Shown piece by piece: positions 49,467 to 57,429 of a stretch of DNA of 64,000 nt. A program made the position numbers and the translations under genes. The notes beneath the pieces were generated by a model. That model was not told where the DNA came from. It made no database searches and saw only the letters and a program-made list of their open reading frames with translations. Within the stretch, counting starts at the first letter, position 1. Each line of letters begins with the position of its first letter. This stretch comes from an uncultured Ruminococcus sp. (lineage in GTDB: Bacteria > Bacillota > Clostridia > Oscillospirales > Acutalibacteraceae): positions 24,357 to 88,356 of the forward strand of contig CACYFH010000004.1 of assembly GCA_902773635.1 (NCBI GenBank). The letters are read 5' to 3'.

Positions 49467-49636
49467 TTGTTTTCCTCCATCTTGTGTAGGGGCGGGGGCT
49501 TGCTCCCGCCGAAAGGTTTGTCATAGAACCAAAGCCTTCCCCTTGAGGGGAAGGTGTCGCCGCCGACTTAGGCGGTGACGGATGAGGTGGAAGCGTTTCC
49601 GCCCCATCCCGTTCATTGTTCTATCGGAAAGGTTTC
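49467..49636. repeat. Repeat cluster in the hisF-hisIE gap
   Basis: GTAGGGGCGGGGGCTTGCTC palindrome at 49485-49511, then the CCTTCCCCTTGAGGGGAAGG palindrome with inner GTCGCCGCCGACTTAGGCGG and GGATGAGG ending at about 49593. No gene. Confidence 0.7.
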
Positions 49637-50395
49637 TCACACCCTCGTCGGGATGCCGTTTCTCGCCATTTCCGCTTTGAGGTCGGCGATCTTCACCTCG
49701 CCGAAATGGAAAATGGAAGCCGCGAGACCCGCGTCCACCTTCGGCAGCGTCTTGAACAGGGTGATGAAATCCTCGATCTTTCCCGCACCGCCCGAAGCGA
49801 TCACAGGCACGCTCACGGCGTTGCTGACTGCCTCGAGCATCTCGAGGTCAAAGCCGCCCTTCACGCCGTCGGTGTCGATGGAATTGAGCACGACCTCACC
49901 CGCGCCGTTATCGACGCACCGTTTGATCCAGCCGATTGCTTCCATGCCGGTATTCTCTCTGCCGCCCTTCGCGAACACGCGGAACACGCCGTCCACGCGC
50001 TTGACGTCCGCAGAAATGACGACGCACTGGTCGCCGTAGAGCTTGGCGGCTTCCCCGATCAGGTCGGGGTTGCGGATCGCGCCGCTGTTGACGCTGACCT
50101 TATCCGCGCCGCATTTTAAGACACGGTCAAAGTCCGCGACGGTATTGATGCCGCCGCCGACCGTCAGCGGAATAAAGACCTTTTTCGCCGTCTCGGTCAG
50201 GATATCCGTGAAGAGCGCTCTGCCCTCTGCGGAGGCGGTGATGTCGTAAAACACCAGCTCGTCCGCGCCGCAGGAGGAGTAATACTGCGCCAGCTCCACG
50301 GGAGACGCGACGTCGTTGAGCCCCTCAAAGTTCACGCCCTTGACGACCCTGCCGTTCCTGACGTCCAGACAGGGGATGATACGTTTCGTGATCAT
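49637..50395 (-). CDS. hisF: Imidazole glycerol phosphate synthase, cyclase subunit
   Basis: A 252-residue TIM barrel. It opens KRIIPCLDVRNGRVVKGVNF with catalytic Asp11, has phosphate-binding IPLTVGGGINTVADF and catalytic Asp130 in LNSIDTDGVKGGFD-like context, and VPVIASGGAGKIEDF. With HisH it makes IGP and AICAR. It overlaps hisA by four bases. Confidence 0.97.
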   Translation of the reverse strand: MITKRIIPCLDVRNGRVVKGVNFEGLNDVASPVELAQYYSSCGADELVFYDITASAEGRALFTDILTETAKKVFIPLTVGGGINTVADFDRVLKCGADKVSVNSGAIRNPDLIGEAAKLYGDQCVVISADVKRVDGVFRVFAKGGRENTGMEAIGWIKRCVDNGAGEVVLNSIDTDGVKGGFDLEMLEAVSNAVSVPVIASGGAGKIEDFITLFKTLPKVDAGLAASIFHFGEVKIADLKAEMARNGIPTRV

Positions 50396-51105
50396 TGTAC
50401 CGCCTGCACCGCCTTTCTCAGGTCGATCGCGCCGGTGTAATATGCCTTGCCGATGATCGCGCCGTATAAGTCCATATTCTTCAAGGCGATCACGTCGTCC
50501 ATCGAGCTGACGCCGCCCGAAGCGGTGATGTCCACCCGATAACGGCGGCTCATAGTGCGGTAAAGGCTCAGGTTCGTGCCCTGCATCGCGCCGTCCTTGC
50601 TGATATCGGTGCAGATGATGGTCTGCACGCCGAGGTTCTGCATGTTCTCAAAGAATTCGTCTGCCGTCACTGTGGAACGCTCCAGCCAGCCCTTCACGGC
50701 GATAAAGCCGTCCTTGATATCTGCGCCCACAGCGATCCGCGCGCCGTATTTCTCGACAGCCTTTTTGAGAAAGGCTTCGTCCTTGATCGCGGCGGTGCCT
50801 AAAATCACGCGGTCGATACCGGCGTTAAGATAGCGGTCGACGACCTCCATCGAGCGGATGCCGCCGCCGATCTCACAAAACAGCCCTGATTGCTTTTTGA
50901 TGTCCAGAACGGTGTCGAGGTTCGGAGTGCCGCCGTCGCGCGCACCCTCGAGGTCGACGATATGGATATGGGTCGCGCCGCACGCCCTGAAGTCCAGCGC
51001 GATCTCAGCGGGACGGTCGCTGTAGACGGTCATCTGGTCATAATCGCCCTTAAAAAGCCGCACCGCCTTACCGCCCACAATGTCGATAGCGGGGAAAAGT
51101 ATCAT
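50392..51105 (-). CDS. hisA: ProFAR isomerase
   Basis: A 237-residue TIM barrel performing the Amadori-type isomerisation of step 4. FPAIDIVGGKAVRLFKGDYD with catalytic Asp8, IGGGIRSMEVVDRYLNAGI, the second catalytic Asp in CTDISKDGAMQGTN, and ITASGGVSSMDDV. Stop overlaps the hisF start. The gap upstream (51106-51334) holds a heptamer-armed element. Confidence 0.96.
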   Translation of the reverse strand: MILFPAIDIVGGKAVRLFKGDYDQMTVYSDRPAEIALDFRACGATHIHIVDLEGARDGGTPNLDTVLDIKKQSGLFCEIGGGIRSMEVVDRYLNAGIDRVILGTAAIKDEAFLKKAVEKYGARIAVGADIKDGFIAVKGWLERSTVTADEFFENMQNLGVQTIICTDISKDGAMQGTNLSLYRTMSRRYRVDITASGGVSSMDDVIALKNMDLYGAIIGKAYYTGAIDLRKAVQAVQ

Positions 51106-51167
51106 AATGTCATTACCTCCTCAGAGGGGAATAATTGAAACGCTTTATCGCTTCGGGAAAGTCGGTT

Positions 51168-51331
51168 GAATTAGGAATTAGGAATTAGGAGTTAGGAATT
51201 AGGAATTGTGGGAAATGCTTCGCATTTTTGATTCCTATTATGGGTAGTTGAAACGTTTCCTGACAACTATCAATCAGGTGCGGACAGCGTCCGCCCTTCA
51301 TTCCTAATTCCTCATTCCTAATTCCTCATTG
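51168..51331. repeat. Heptamer-armed element between hisH and hisA
   Basis: Arms GAATTAGGAATTAGGAGTTA... and ...ATTCCTAATTCCTCATTG; core read in the opposite sense to 40731-40886 (AAATGCTTCGCATTT, then AGGTGCGGACAGCGTCCGCC). Confidence 0.75.
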
Positions 51332-51334
51332 ATA

Positions 51335-51940
51335 TCAAATCTCACAAAACGCCTTCAAGATCTTCAAGCCTACGTCGCCGCTCTTTTCGGGGTGGAACTG
51401 ACAGCCGTAGACATTCTCGCGCTCAACGGAGGCGGTCAACTCGGCGGAATACTCCGCGACTGCCGTCACGTCGTCGCACTCGGCGGCGTAGTAGGAGTGC
51501 ACAAAGTACACGCAGTCGCCGTCTTTCAGATACTTGAACAGCGGGCTTTGCTTCTTCACGATCAGGCGGTTCCAGCCGATGTGCGGGATCTTCAGGGAAG
51601 GGTCGATCACGTCCGCGATGGGGCGCACCGAGCCGTGGATCAGCCCCAGCCCCTCGTGCTCGCCGTACTCGTAGCTTTTATCGAGCAGCATTTGCATGCC
51701 CAGACAGATACCCATGATGGGCTTGCCGTTCTTCACCTCACGCTTGACGACCTCAGCCATGCCGCTCTCCCTGAGCTTCTTCGCCGCGTCCTCAAACGCG
51801 CCGACGCCCGGCAGGATCAGCCGATCCGCCTTGGCGATCACCTCAGGATCAGCGGTCACGACCGCCTTCTCCCCAATTGCCGCAAAGGACGATTGCAGGG
51901 AGAAGAGATTGCCCACACCGTAGTCAATGATCGCGACCAT
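51335..51940 (-). CDS. hisH: Imidazole glycerol phosphate synthase, glutaminase subunit
   Basis: A 201-residue class I glutamine amidotransferase. MVAIIDYGVGNLFSLQSSF starts the protein; nucleophile Cys is in MGICLGMQMLLDKSYEYGEH (about residue 80), and catalytic His/Glu in YGCQFHPEKSGDVG. It supplies ammonia to HisF. Its ATG overlaps the hisB TGA by one base, which settles the start. The last codons touch the repeat that separates it from hisA. Confidence 0.96.
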   Translation of the reverse strand: MVAIIDYGVGNLFSLQSSFAAIGEKAVVTADPEVIAKADRLILPGVGAFEDAAKKLRESGMAEVVKREVKNGKPIMGICLGMQMLLDKSYEYGEHEGLGLIHGSVRPIADVIDPSLKIPHIGWNRLIVKKQSPLFKYLKDGDCVYFVHSYYAAECDDVTAVAEYSAELTASVERENVYGCQFHPEKSGDVGLKILKAFCEI

Positions 51941-52527
51941 CACAGTACCCCCTTGGTGGACGGTATCTCGTCGCGGAAGTTCTCGTCGATCGCGACAGCC
52001 TGCTTCATCGCGCGTGCGACGCACTTGAACGTGCCCTCGATGATGTGGTGGGAGTTCTTGCCCTCGAGCTGCTTGATGTGCAGGGTCAGGTTCGCGTTGC
52101 GGACAAAGCCTAAGAAGAATTCCTCCGCAAGCTCGGTATCAAAGGTGCCGACCTTCTGGGTCGGGATATGAAGATCAAAATTGAGGTAGCTTCTGCCCGA
52201 GATATCGACCGCCGAGAGGATCAGCGTCTCGTCCATCGGGAGGATGAAGCTGCCGTAGCGGATGATCCCGCGCTTGTCGCCGAGCGCCTTCTCAAACGCC
52301 TGACCCAGCGCGATGCCGATATCCTCTACAGAGTGGTGGTCGTCCACATAGGTGTCGCCGTTGCAGTTCAGGGTCAGGTCGAAGCGTCCGTGACGCGCGA
52401 ACAGGGTCAGCATATGGTCGAGGAAGCCCACGCCGCTGTTGATCTCGCTCTTGCCCGTGCCGTCGAGGTCAAGGGTCAGGGAGATATCGGTCTCAGCGGT
52501 CTTGCGGTTGATTTCTGCGGTTCTCAT
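51940..52527 (-). CDS. hisB: Imidazoleglycerol-phosphate dehydratase
   Basis: A 195-residue monofunctional dehydratase (step 6), without the phosphatase domain of enterobacterial HisB. Two manganese-binding HHxxE-type motifs are seen: DDHHSVEDIGIALGQ and KNSHHIIEGTFK. GVGFLDHMLTLFARHGRFDL is the other metal segment. Overlaps hisC and hisH by four bases and one base. Confidence 0.97.
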   Translation of the reverse strand: MRTAEINRKTAETDISLTLDLDGTGKSEINSGVGFLDHMLTLFARHGRFDLTLNCNGDTYVDDHHSVEDIGIALGQAFEKALGDKRGIIRYGSFILPMDETLILSAVDISGRSYLNFDLHIPTQKVGTFDTELAEEFFLGFVRNANLTLHIKQLEGKNSHHIIEGTFKCVARAMKQAVAIDENFRDEIPSTKGVL

Positions 52528-53588
52528 GCGTTTTCCTCCAGAATTTCTCGGATATTTTTCAACAGAATGTCGAGCTGTTCCTTCGTGCCGATGGTGATGC
52601 GGTTGTAGTCCCTGATGCGCTCCTTGGTGAAGTGGCGCACCAGCACGCCGCGCTTTTTCAGCTCAAGATAGAGCTTCTCGCCGTCGAGTTGCGGGTGCTT
52701 TGCGAAAAGGAAATTGCTCTTTGACTCCGTCATCACAAAGCCCAGCTCCGCCAGCTTCTCAGCAAGATAGGCGCGGTTCTCCATGATCGTCGCGCAGTTG
52801 GAGCGGAAGTATTCTCCGTCCTCCAGCGCGCCGAGACCCGCCGCTTGGGTCATGCTGTTGATGTTGTAGGGATTCGTCGAATATTTGATGGTGTTCAGGT
52901 CTTGAATGAGCGGCGCGCCGCCGATCGCCATACCCAGCCTGCCGCCCGCGAGAGAGCGGGATTTCGAGAAGGTCTGGGTCACCAGAAGATTGTCGTATTT
53001 GTGTATCAGGGAGACGGCGCTTTCCGTTCCGAAATCGACGTAAGCCTCGTCCACGATCACCACGTTACCGGGATTGCTCTGCAATATCCGCTCGATATCG
53101 GACAGCGGGAGCGCGATACCCGTCGGGGCGTTCGGGTTGGCGATGAAGATGGTTTTGTTGACGCCGAGGTAATCCTCCACGTTGATCGTGAAATCGGAGT
53201 TCAGCGGGATCTCCTCATACGGGACGCGGTTGAGCGCCGCGAACACGGGATAAAAACCGTAGGTGATATCCGCGAAGGCGGCGGGATGCGCGTCGTCGCA
53301 GAACGCCATAAAGGAGAAATTCAGCGCGTCGTCCGAGCCGTTGGTAAAGAGCACCTCGTCGGTCAGGATGCCGTAGACCTCGGCGAATTTCTTCGTCAGC
53401 GCAGTATTCTCCGGGTCGCAGTATAATTGCAGTCTCTCAGCCGCCTTCGCCGCATATGCCTGCGCCTTCTCTGAGGGCGGGAAGGGGCTCTCGTTGGTAT
53501 TGAGCTTGACGTACTGCATATCCTTCGGCTGTTCGCCGGGGGTATACACGTCCAGCGCCTTATATTTCTCACTGAAAAAGCGGCTCAT
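52524..53588 (-). CDS. hisC: Histidinol-phosphate aminotransferase
   Basis: A 354-residue fold type I PLP enzyme (step 7). VKLNTNESPFPPSEKAQAYA near the start; IANPNAPTGIALPLSDIE, VIVDEAYVDFG, and the PLP-lysine in TQTFSKSRSLAGGRLGMAIG. Four-base overlap with hisD and with hisB. Confidence 0.95.
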   Translation of the reverse strand: MSRFFSEKYKALDVYTPGEQPKDMQYVKLNTNESPFPPSEKAQAYAAKAAERLQLYCDPENTALTKKFAEVYGILTDEVLFTNGSDDALNFSFMAFCDDAHPAAFADITYGFYPVFAALNRVPYEEIPLNSDFTINVEDYLGVNKTIFIANPNAPTGIALPLSDIERILQSNPGNVVIVDEAYVDFGTESAVSLIHKYDNLLVTQTFSKSRSLAGGRLGMAIGGAPLIQDLNTIKYSTNPYNINSMTQAAGLGALEDGEYFRSNCATIMENRAYLAEKLAELGFVMTESKSNFLFAKHPQLDGEKLYLELKKRGVLVRHFTKERIRDYNRITIGTKEQLDILLKNIREILEENA

Positions 53589-54865
53589 GCCTCGTCCTCC
53601 AAGCGGATCACCGCAGACTTTGCATGACCGGTCAGCCCTTCCTTGCGGGCGAAGAACGCCACGTCCTCGGCGACCTTCTTCAGCGCGTCGGCGGTGTAAT
53701 AGGTGTACTGGGTCTTTTTGACGAAATCGTCCACGGAAAGCGGACTGCTGAACTTCGCCGTGCCGGAGGTCGGGAGCGTATGGTTCGGACCCGCGAAGTA
53801 ATCGCCCAGCGCTTCGGGGCAGCTTCTGCCCATGAAGATCGAGCCGGCGTGACGGATCTTATCGAGGTAATCAAAGGGATTGTCTACGCACAGCTCCAAA
53901 TGCTCGGGCGCGATCTCGTTCGCGATGTCGATGACCACGTTCAGGTTATCCGCGACGATGATCTTGCCGTTGTTGTCGATGGAAGCGCGCGCGATCTCAG
54001 CGCGGTCGAGCAGGGGGATCTGCTTCTCCAGCTCCGCGGACACCGCCTCGGCGAGCGCCATGGAATCCGTGACCAGTACTGCGGAGGCGAGCTTGTCGTG
54101 CTCCGCCTGGCTGAGCAAGTCAGCCGCCACATAGCGGGGGTTGCTCTTGCCGTCCGCGACGACGAGTATCTCGCTCGGACCGGCGATCATGTCGATAGAA
54201 ACGGTGCCGAACACCTGCTTCTTTGCTTCTGCGACGAAGGCGTTGCCGGGGCCGACGATCTTGTCGACCTTCGGGATGGATTCCGTACCGTAGGCGAGCG
54301 CCGCGATCGCCTGCGCGCCGCCGACCTTGAAGATCTTATCCACGCCCGCAACGGACGCCGCCGCCAAGATAGCGGGGTTGACCTTGCCGTCCTTAGAGGG
54401 AGGTGTGACCATCACGACCTCGCGCACGCCCGCGATCTTCGCGGGGATCGCGTCCATCAGGACGGTGGAGGGGTACGCCGCCGTACCGCCGGGCACATAG
54501 AGACCCGCGCGGTCAACCGGGATGACCTTCTGCCCGATGACAATGCCGTCCTCGTCGTTGATGATGAAGCTCTGACGCTTCTGCGCCTCATGGAACTTGC
54601 GGATGTTCCTTGCCGCACGCTCCAAAATGTCGATAAAGCGCGGCTCTACCGCGTCTCTCGCTTCCGCGATCTCCTCAGCAGTCACCTGCAAAGAGGAGAG
54701 CTCCGCCTTATCAAAGCGCGCGGTATAGTCAAAGAGCGCCTTGTCGCCGTTCTCTCTGACGGTCTTGATGATATCGGCAACGACGTCCTCGACGGATGCC
54801 GTCGGCTCAAACCGCGCGAAGATCTCGTCACAGGACAGCTCGTTATAATTCAGTATTTTGATCAT
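53585..54865 (-). CDS. hisD: Histidinol dehydrogenase
   Basis: A 426-residue zinc enzyme oxidising histidinol to histidine in two NAD steps. AGLYVPGGTAAYPSTVLMDA, VGGAQAIAALAYGTESIPKV, IVGPGNAFVAEAK, MIAGPSEILVVAD, the zinc/acid-base segment SQAEHDKLASAVL and EIAPEHLEL are all family motifs. Overlaps hisC by four bases. The gap upstream to hisZG (54866-55032) is a heptamer-armed element. Confidence 0.96.
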   Translation of the reverse strand: MIKILNYNELSCDEIFARFEPTASVEDVVADIIKTVRENGDKALFDYTARFDKAELSSLQVTAEEIAEARDAVEPRFIDILERAARNIRKFHEAQKRQSFIINDEDGIVIGQKVIPVDRAGLYVPGGTAAYPSTVLMDAIPAKIAGVREVVMVTPPSKDGKVNPAILAAASVAGVDKIFKVGGAQAIAALAYGTESIPKVDKIVGPGNAFVAEAKKQVFGTVSIDMIAGPSEILVVADGKSNPRYVAADLLSQAEHDKLASAVLVTDSMALAEAVSAELEKQIPLLDRAEIARASIDNNGKIIVADNLNVVIDIANEIAPEHLELCVDNPFDYLDKIRHAGSIFMGRSCPEALGDYFAGPNHTLPTSGTAKFSSPLSVDDFVKKTQYTYYTADALKKVAEDVAFFARKEGLTGHAKSAVIRLEDEA

Positions 54866-54882
54866 AGTTTCCTCCGTGTATC

Positions 54883-55039
54883 AATTAGGAATTAGGAGTT
54901 AGGAATTAGGAATTATTTCTGTCATTGCGAGGAACAACCGAAGGTTGCGACGTGGCAATCCCACAAAGAGGAACAGGGCTTTTCCGATAACCAATTCCTC
55001 ATTCCTAATTCCTCATTCCTAATTCCTCATTCCTAATTC
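54883..55039. repeat. Heptamer-armed element between hisZG and hisD
   Basis: Arms AATTAGGAATTAGGAGTTAG... and several ATTCCTCATTCCTA units; core CTGTCATTGCGAGGAAC, hairpin AACCGAAGGTT, GGCAATCCCACAAAGAGG. Its last unit supplies the TAG stop of hisZG. Confidence 0.78.
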
Positions 55040-56589
55040 TTCTTAAGCTCCTCCGCCAGTCTGCGGATGCTCTCGCCCTTAAATTTATAACTGCTCTTGT
55101 TGGCGATCAGTCTGGCTGAGATCGGGACGACGGTCTCCACGACCTCAAGATCGTTTTCCTTGAGGGTCGTACCGGTCTCCACGATATCGACGATCACGTC
55201 CGTCAGCCCTAAGATCGGCGCGATCTCGATGGAGCCGTTGAGGTGGACGATGTCGATATCTCTGCCCTTCTTCGCGTAATGGCTCGCGGCGATCTTCGAG
55301 AACTTCGTCGCCACTCTCAGCGTGCGGCGGGAGTCGTCCTCAAAGCCCTTGGGCGCGGCGACCGCCATCCGGCACTTGCCGAAGCCGAGGTCGAGTAGCT
55401 CATAGACGTCCGGCTCATATTCCAGCAGGATATCCTTGCCCGCTACGCCGATATCCGCCGCGCCGCGCTCGACATAGATCGCGACGTCGCTGGGCTTGAC
55501 CCAGAAATAGCGCACGCCCGCCTCCGGGTTCTCAAAGATCAGCTTGCGGTTGTTCTCCCTGATCGACGGACACGGGAAGCCAGCCGCTTCAAACATAGCG
55601 TAGACCTTCTCGCCCAGTCTGCCCTTGGGAAGCGCGACGTTGAGCATCTTGTCCTGCGGGACCTCTGCGATCTCGTCCACACGCTCCAGCGCGTCGAGAT
55701 AAACAGCGAAGCCGATCGCCCTCGATCTGCGCTTCATGCGGCGCATGAGCTTGTCGTAACAGCCGCCCGAGAGCACGCTGTCGGGGATACCGCTGACAAA
55801 GCCCTTGAAGATCACGCCGTTATAGTAACTGCGGTCGCTCACGACGGAGAAGTCGATCCGCAGCTTGCCGCCAAGCTCGCCCGCAAGGGGCGCGGTCGCG
55901 TCCGCCAGCTCGCGGAATGCCTGAGTGCATCCGAGCTTTTTGCACAGCTCGCTCAGCTTCCCGCAAACGCTCTCATACGAGCCCGCGAGCGTGATCAGCG
56001 CGATCAGCGGCTCGGCGAGCGCGGGGTCGATCTCATTCTGCTCACAGATATTCAGGATGCCGTGGAGGTTCTTCTCGCCCACGCACTGTACCAGCTCATT
56101 CTGGATGTGTCGGCTGTCGGTGATCCGATCCAGCGCCGCGTCGAGGATATCGAGGTTCGACACGTCGAGGACAAAGCGCTCGCTGATCAGCGAGAGACTG
56201 CCCGAAGCCATTTTCAGACATTCAAGCACCGTGCCGCCGTCCACCTCGCCGATGCACTCCACGCCGGACTGCATGATCTCCTTATATGCGCCCGTGCCCT
56301 TAGAGACACGGTAGACGTTCTCGTTATAATAGAGCTTCTTGGTCTCTCCGTCGGTATGGTTCTTGATGATAGAGAGGGTGACGTCCGGCTTCAAGGCCTT
56401 GAGCTTGCCGCCGATATCGGTGAAGGTGATGACCTGATCGGAGACGAGGAAGTCCTTGTTGCGGCTGTAGAGGTCATAGTCCTCAAATTTAGACATGCGG
56501 TAGGGCTTGTAGCCGAAGCCGCTGTACAGCGCTCTCAGGGAGAAGGTCAGGCGTTCTGCGGTGCTGAGCACCTTGTCGTCGATGTTCAT
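55033..56589 (-). CDS. hisG: HisZ-HisG fusion: ATP phosphoribosyltransferase with fused regulatory domain
   Basis: A 518-residue protein. Residues 1 to about 305 are HisZ-like, a catalytically dead HisRS paralogue (ALKPDVTLSIIKNHTD, GVECIGEVDGGTVLECLKMA, DRSYYNGVIFKGFVSGIPD, VLSGGCYDKLM). Residues 315-518 are short-form HisG (MLNVALPKGRLGEKVYAMFE, YVERGAADIGVAGKDILLE, and the PRPP loop IVDIVETGTTLKENDLEVVE). HisG condenses ATP and PRPP in step 1; short HisG normally needs a separate HisZ for activity and histidine feedback. Here both are one chain. The HisG part begins with Met315, preceded by AGGA, so a separate HisG product is conceivable. Ends KKN before a TAG made by the repeat. Confidence 0.92.
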   Translation of the reverse strand: MNIDDKVLSTAERLTFSLRALYSGFGYKPYRMSKFEDYDLYSRNKDFLVSDQVITFTDIGGKLKALKPDVTLSIIKNHTDGETKKLYYNENVYRVSKGTGAYKEIMQSGVECIGEVDGGTVLECLKMASGSLSLISERFVLDVSNLDILDAALDRITDSRHIQNELVQCVGEKNLHGILNICEQNEIDPALAEPLIALITLAGSYESVCGKLSELCKKLGCTQAFRELADATAPLAGELGGKLRIDFSVVSDRSYYNGVIFKGFVSGIPDSVLSGGCYDKLMRRMKRRSRAIGFAVYLDALERVDEIAEVPQDKMLNVALPKGRLGEKVYAMFEAAGFPCPSIRENNRKLIFENPEAGVRYFWVKPSDVAIYVERGAADIGVAGKDILLEYEPDVYELLDLGFGKCRMAVAAPKGFEDDSRRTLRVATKFSKIAASHYAKKGRDIDIVHLNGSIEIAPILGLTDVIVDIVETGTTLKENDLEVVETVVPISARLIANKSSYKFKGESIRRLAEELKKN

Positions 56590-56873
56590 TCCTCGCCCTC
56601 CTTCATGCGGTCGATCACCGTGCGGTAGCCGCCCGCGCCGTAGTTCAGACAGCGGGACACGCGGCTGATCGTGGCGGTAGATACGCCGATCTGCTCAGAG
56701 ATCTTCTGGTAGCTCACGCCGTCGTCGATCAGAAAGGCGGTGTCGAGCCGCTGTACCATATCCTTGATCTCGGTGATGGTGCAGATATCCTCAAAAAAAT
56801 TGTAGCATTCCTCTGTATCCTTCAGGCTCAGTATCGCCTTGAAGAGCCTGTCGGCAGATGGGGAGTGGTTCAT
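56586..56873 (-). CDS. TrpR-family repressor (YerC/HisR-like)
   Basis: A 95-residue TrpR-superfamily helix-turn-helix protein. FEDICTITEIKDMVQRLDTA is the family core and ISEQIGVSTATISRVSRCLN the recognition helices. In Firmicutes such YerC-type proteins have been proposed by comparative genomics to be histidine-responsive repressors (HisR). It is the first gene of the his operon, overlaps hisZG by four bases, and a palindrome lies across the operon promoter, so autogenous repression by histidine is a good hypothesis. Confidence 0.88.
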   Translation of the reverse strand: MNHSPSADRLFKAILSLKDTEECYNFFEDICTITEIKDMVQRLDTAFLIDDGVSYQKISEQIGVSTATISRVSRCLNYGAGGYRTVIDRMKEGEE

Positions 56874-56890
56874 GGTTATACCTCTCGATT

Positions 56891-57098
56891 AATTAGGAAT
56901 TAGGAGTTAGGAATTAGGAATTATTTCTGTCATTGCAAGGAACATCCGAAGGTTGCAACGCGGCAATCCCAGCAGTGGCGCTTAGCGCTGTTGCATGGGA
57001 GTTGTTAGCCAAATCAAAGATTTGGACAACTCCTCAACAAAGAGGAACAGGGCTTTTCCGATAACCAATTCCTCATTCCTCATTCCTAATTCCTCATT
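56891..57098. repeat. Heptamer-armed element with a second element nested inside, in the his leader
   Basis: Same arms and core as 54883-55039, but within CCCACAAAGAGG it carries an extra block of about 65 bases containing GTGGCGCTTAGCGCTGTTGC and GTTAGCCAAATCAAAGATTT hairpins. Confidence 0.75.
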
Positions 57099-57116
57099 TT
57101 ATTCATCCGGTTCAAT

Positions 57117-57145
57117 AGTTTATCACTTTATCACGATAAAGTCAA
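57117..57145 (-). promoter_or_regulatory. his operon promoter with overlapping palindromic operator
   Basis: Leftward TTGACT (57140-57145), 17-base spacer, TAAACT (57117-57122). The perfect 8-bp-arm palindrome ACTTTATC-AC-GATAAAGT (57125-57142) covers the spacer and half the -35. Confidence 0.82.
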
Positions 57146-57223
57146 GACTTCCCCGGCACTTTCATCAACATGACGAATCGTACCGGGGATGTGGAAACTT
57201 TTTTAGTTAAGGATAGGGTGACT

Positions 57224-57336
57224 GTACCAATAATTCCTAAGTAGACAATGATTAATGTCGCTTTCATATTCACTGTCATTCCGAGGGCTTTAGCCCGTGG
57301 CAATGACATTGTAATTAATCAGTGCTTACTTAGGAG
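57224..57336. repeat. Nested palindrome with CATTCCGAGG core
   Basis: Outer arms TTCCTAAGTAGACAATGATT... and ...AATCAGTGCTTACTTAGG are inverted repeats around TGTCATTCCGAGG-GCTTTAGCCCGTGGCAATGACA. No coding content. Confidence 0.65.
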
Positions 57337-57429
57337 TTAAGGGAAAGCCTTGCGGCTTTTGGATTTCTATAGGCAGGGAATGAAGCGTTTCTGTTCCTTC
57401 TATAAATGGGTGTGGGCTTTGCCCACCAC
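57337..57429. repeat. Intergenic element overlapping the 3' end of dapF
   Basis: GAAAGCCTTGCGGCTTTTGG, then TATAAATGGGTGTGGGCTTT and GCCCACCA. The last 28 bases match 58691-58718 at 27/28, and they encode the DapF C-terminus. Confidence 0.75.
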
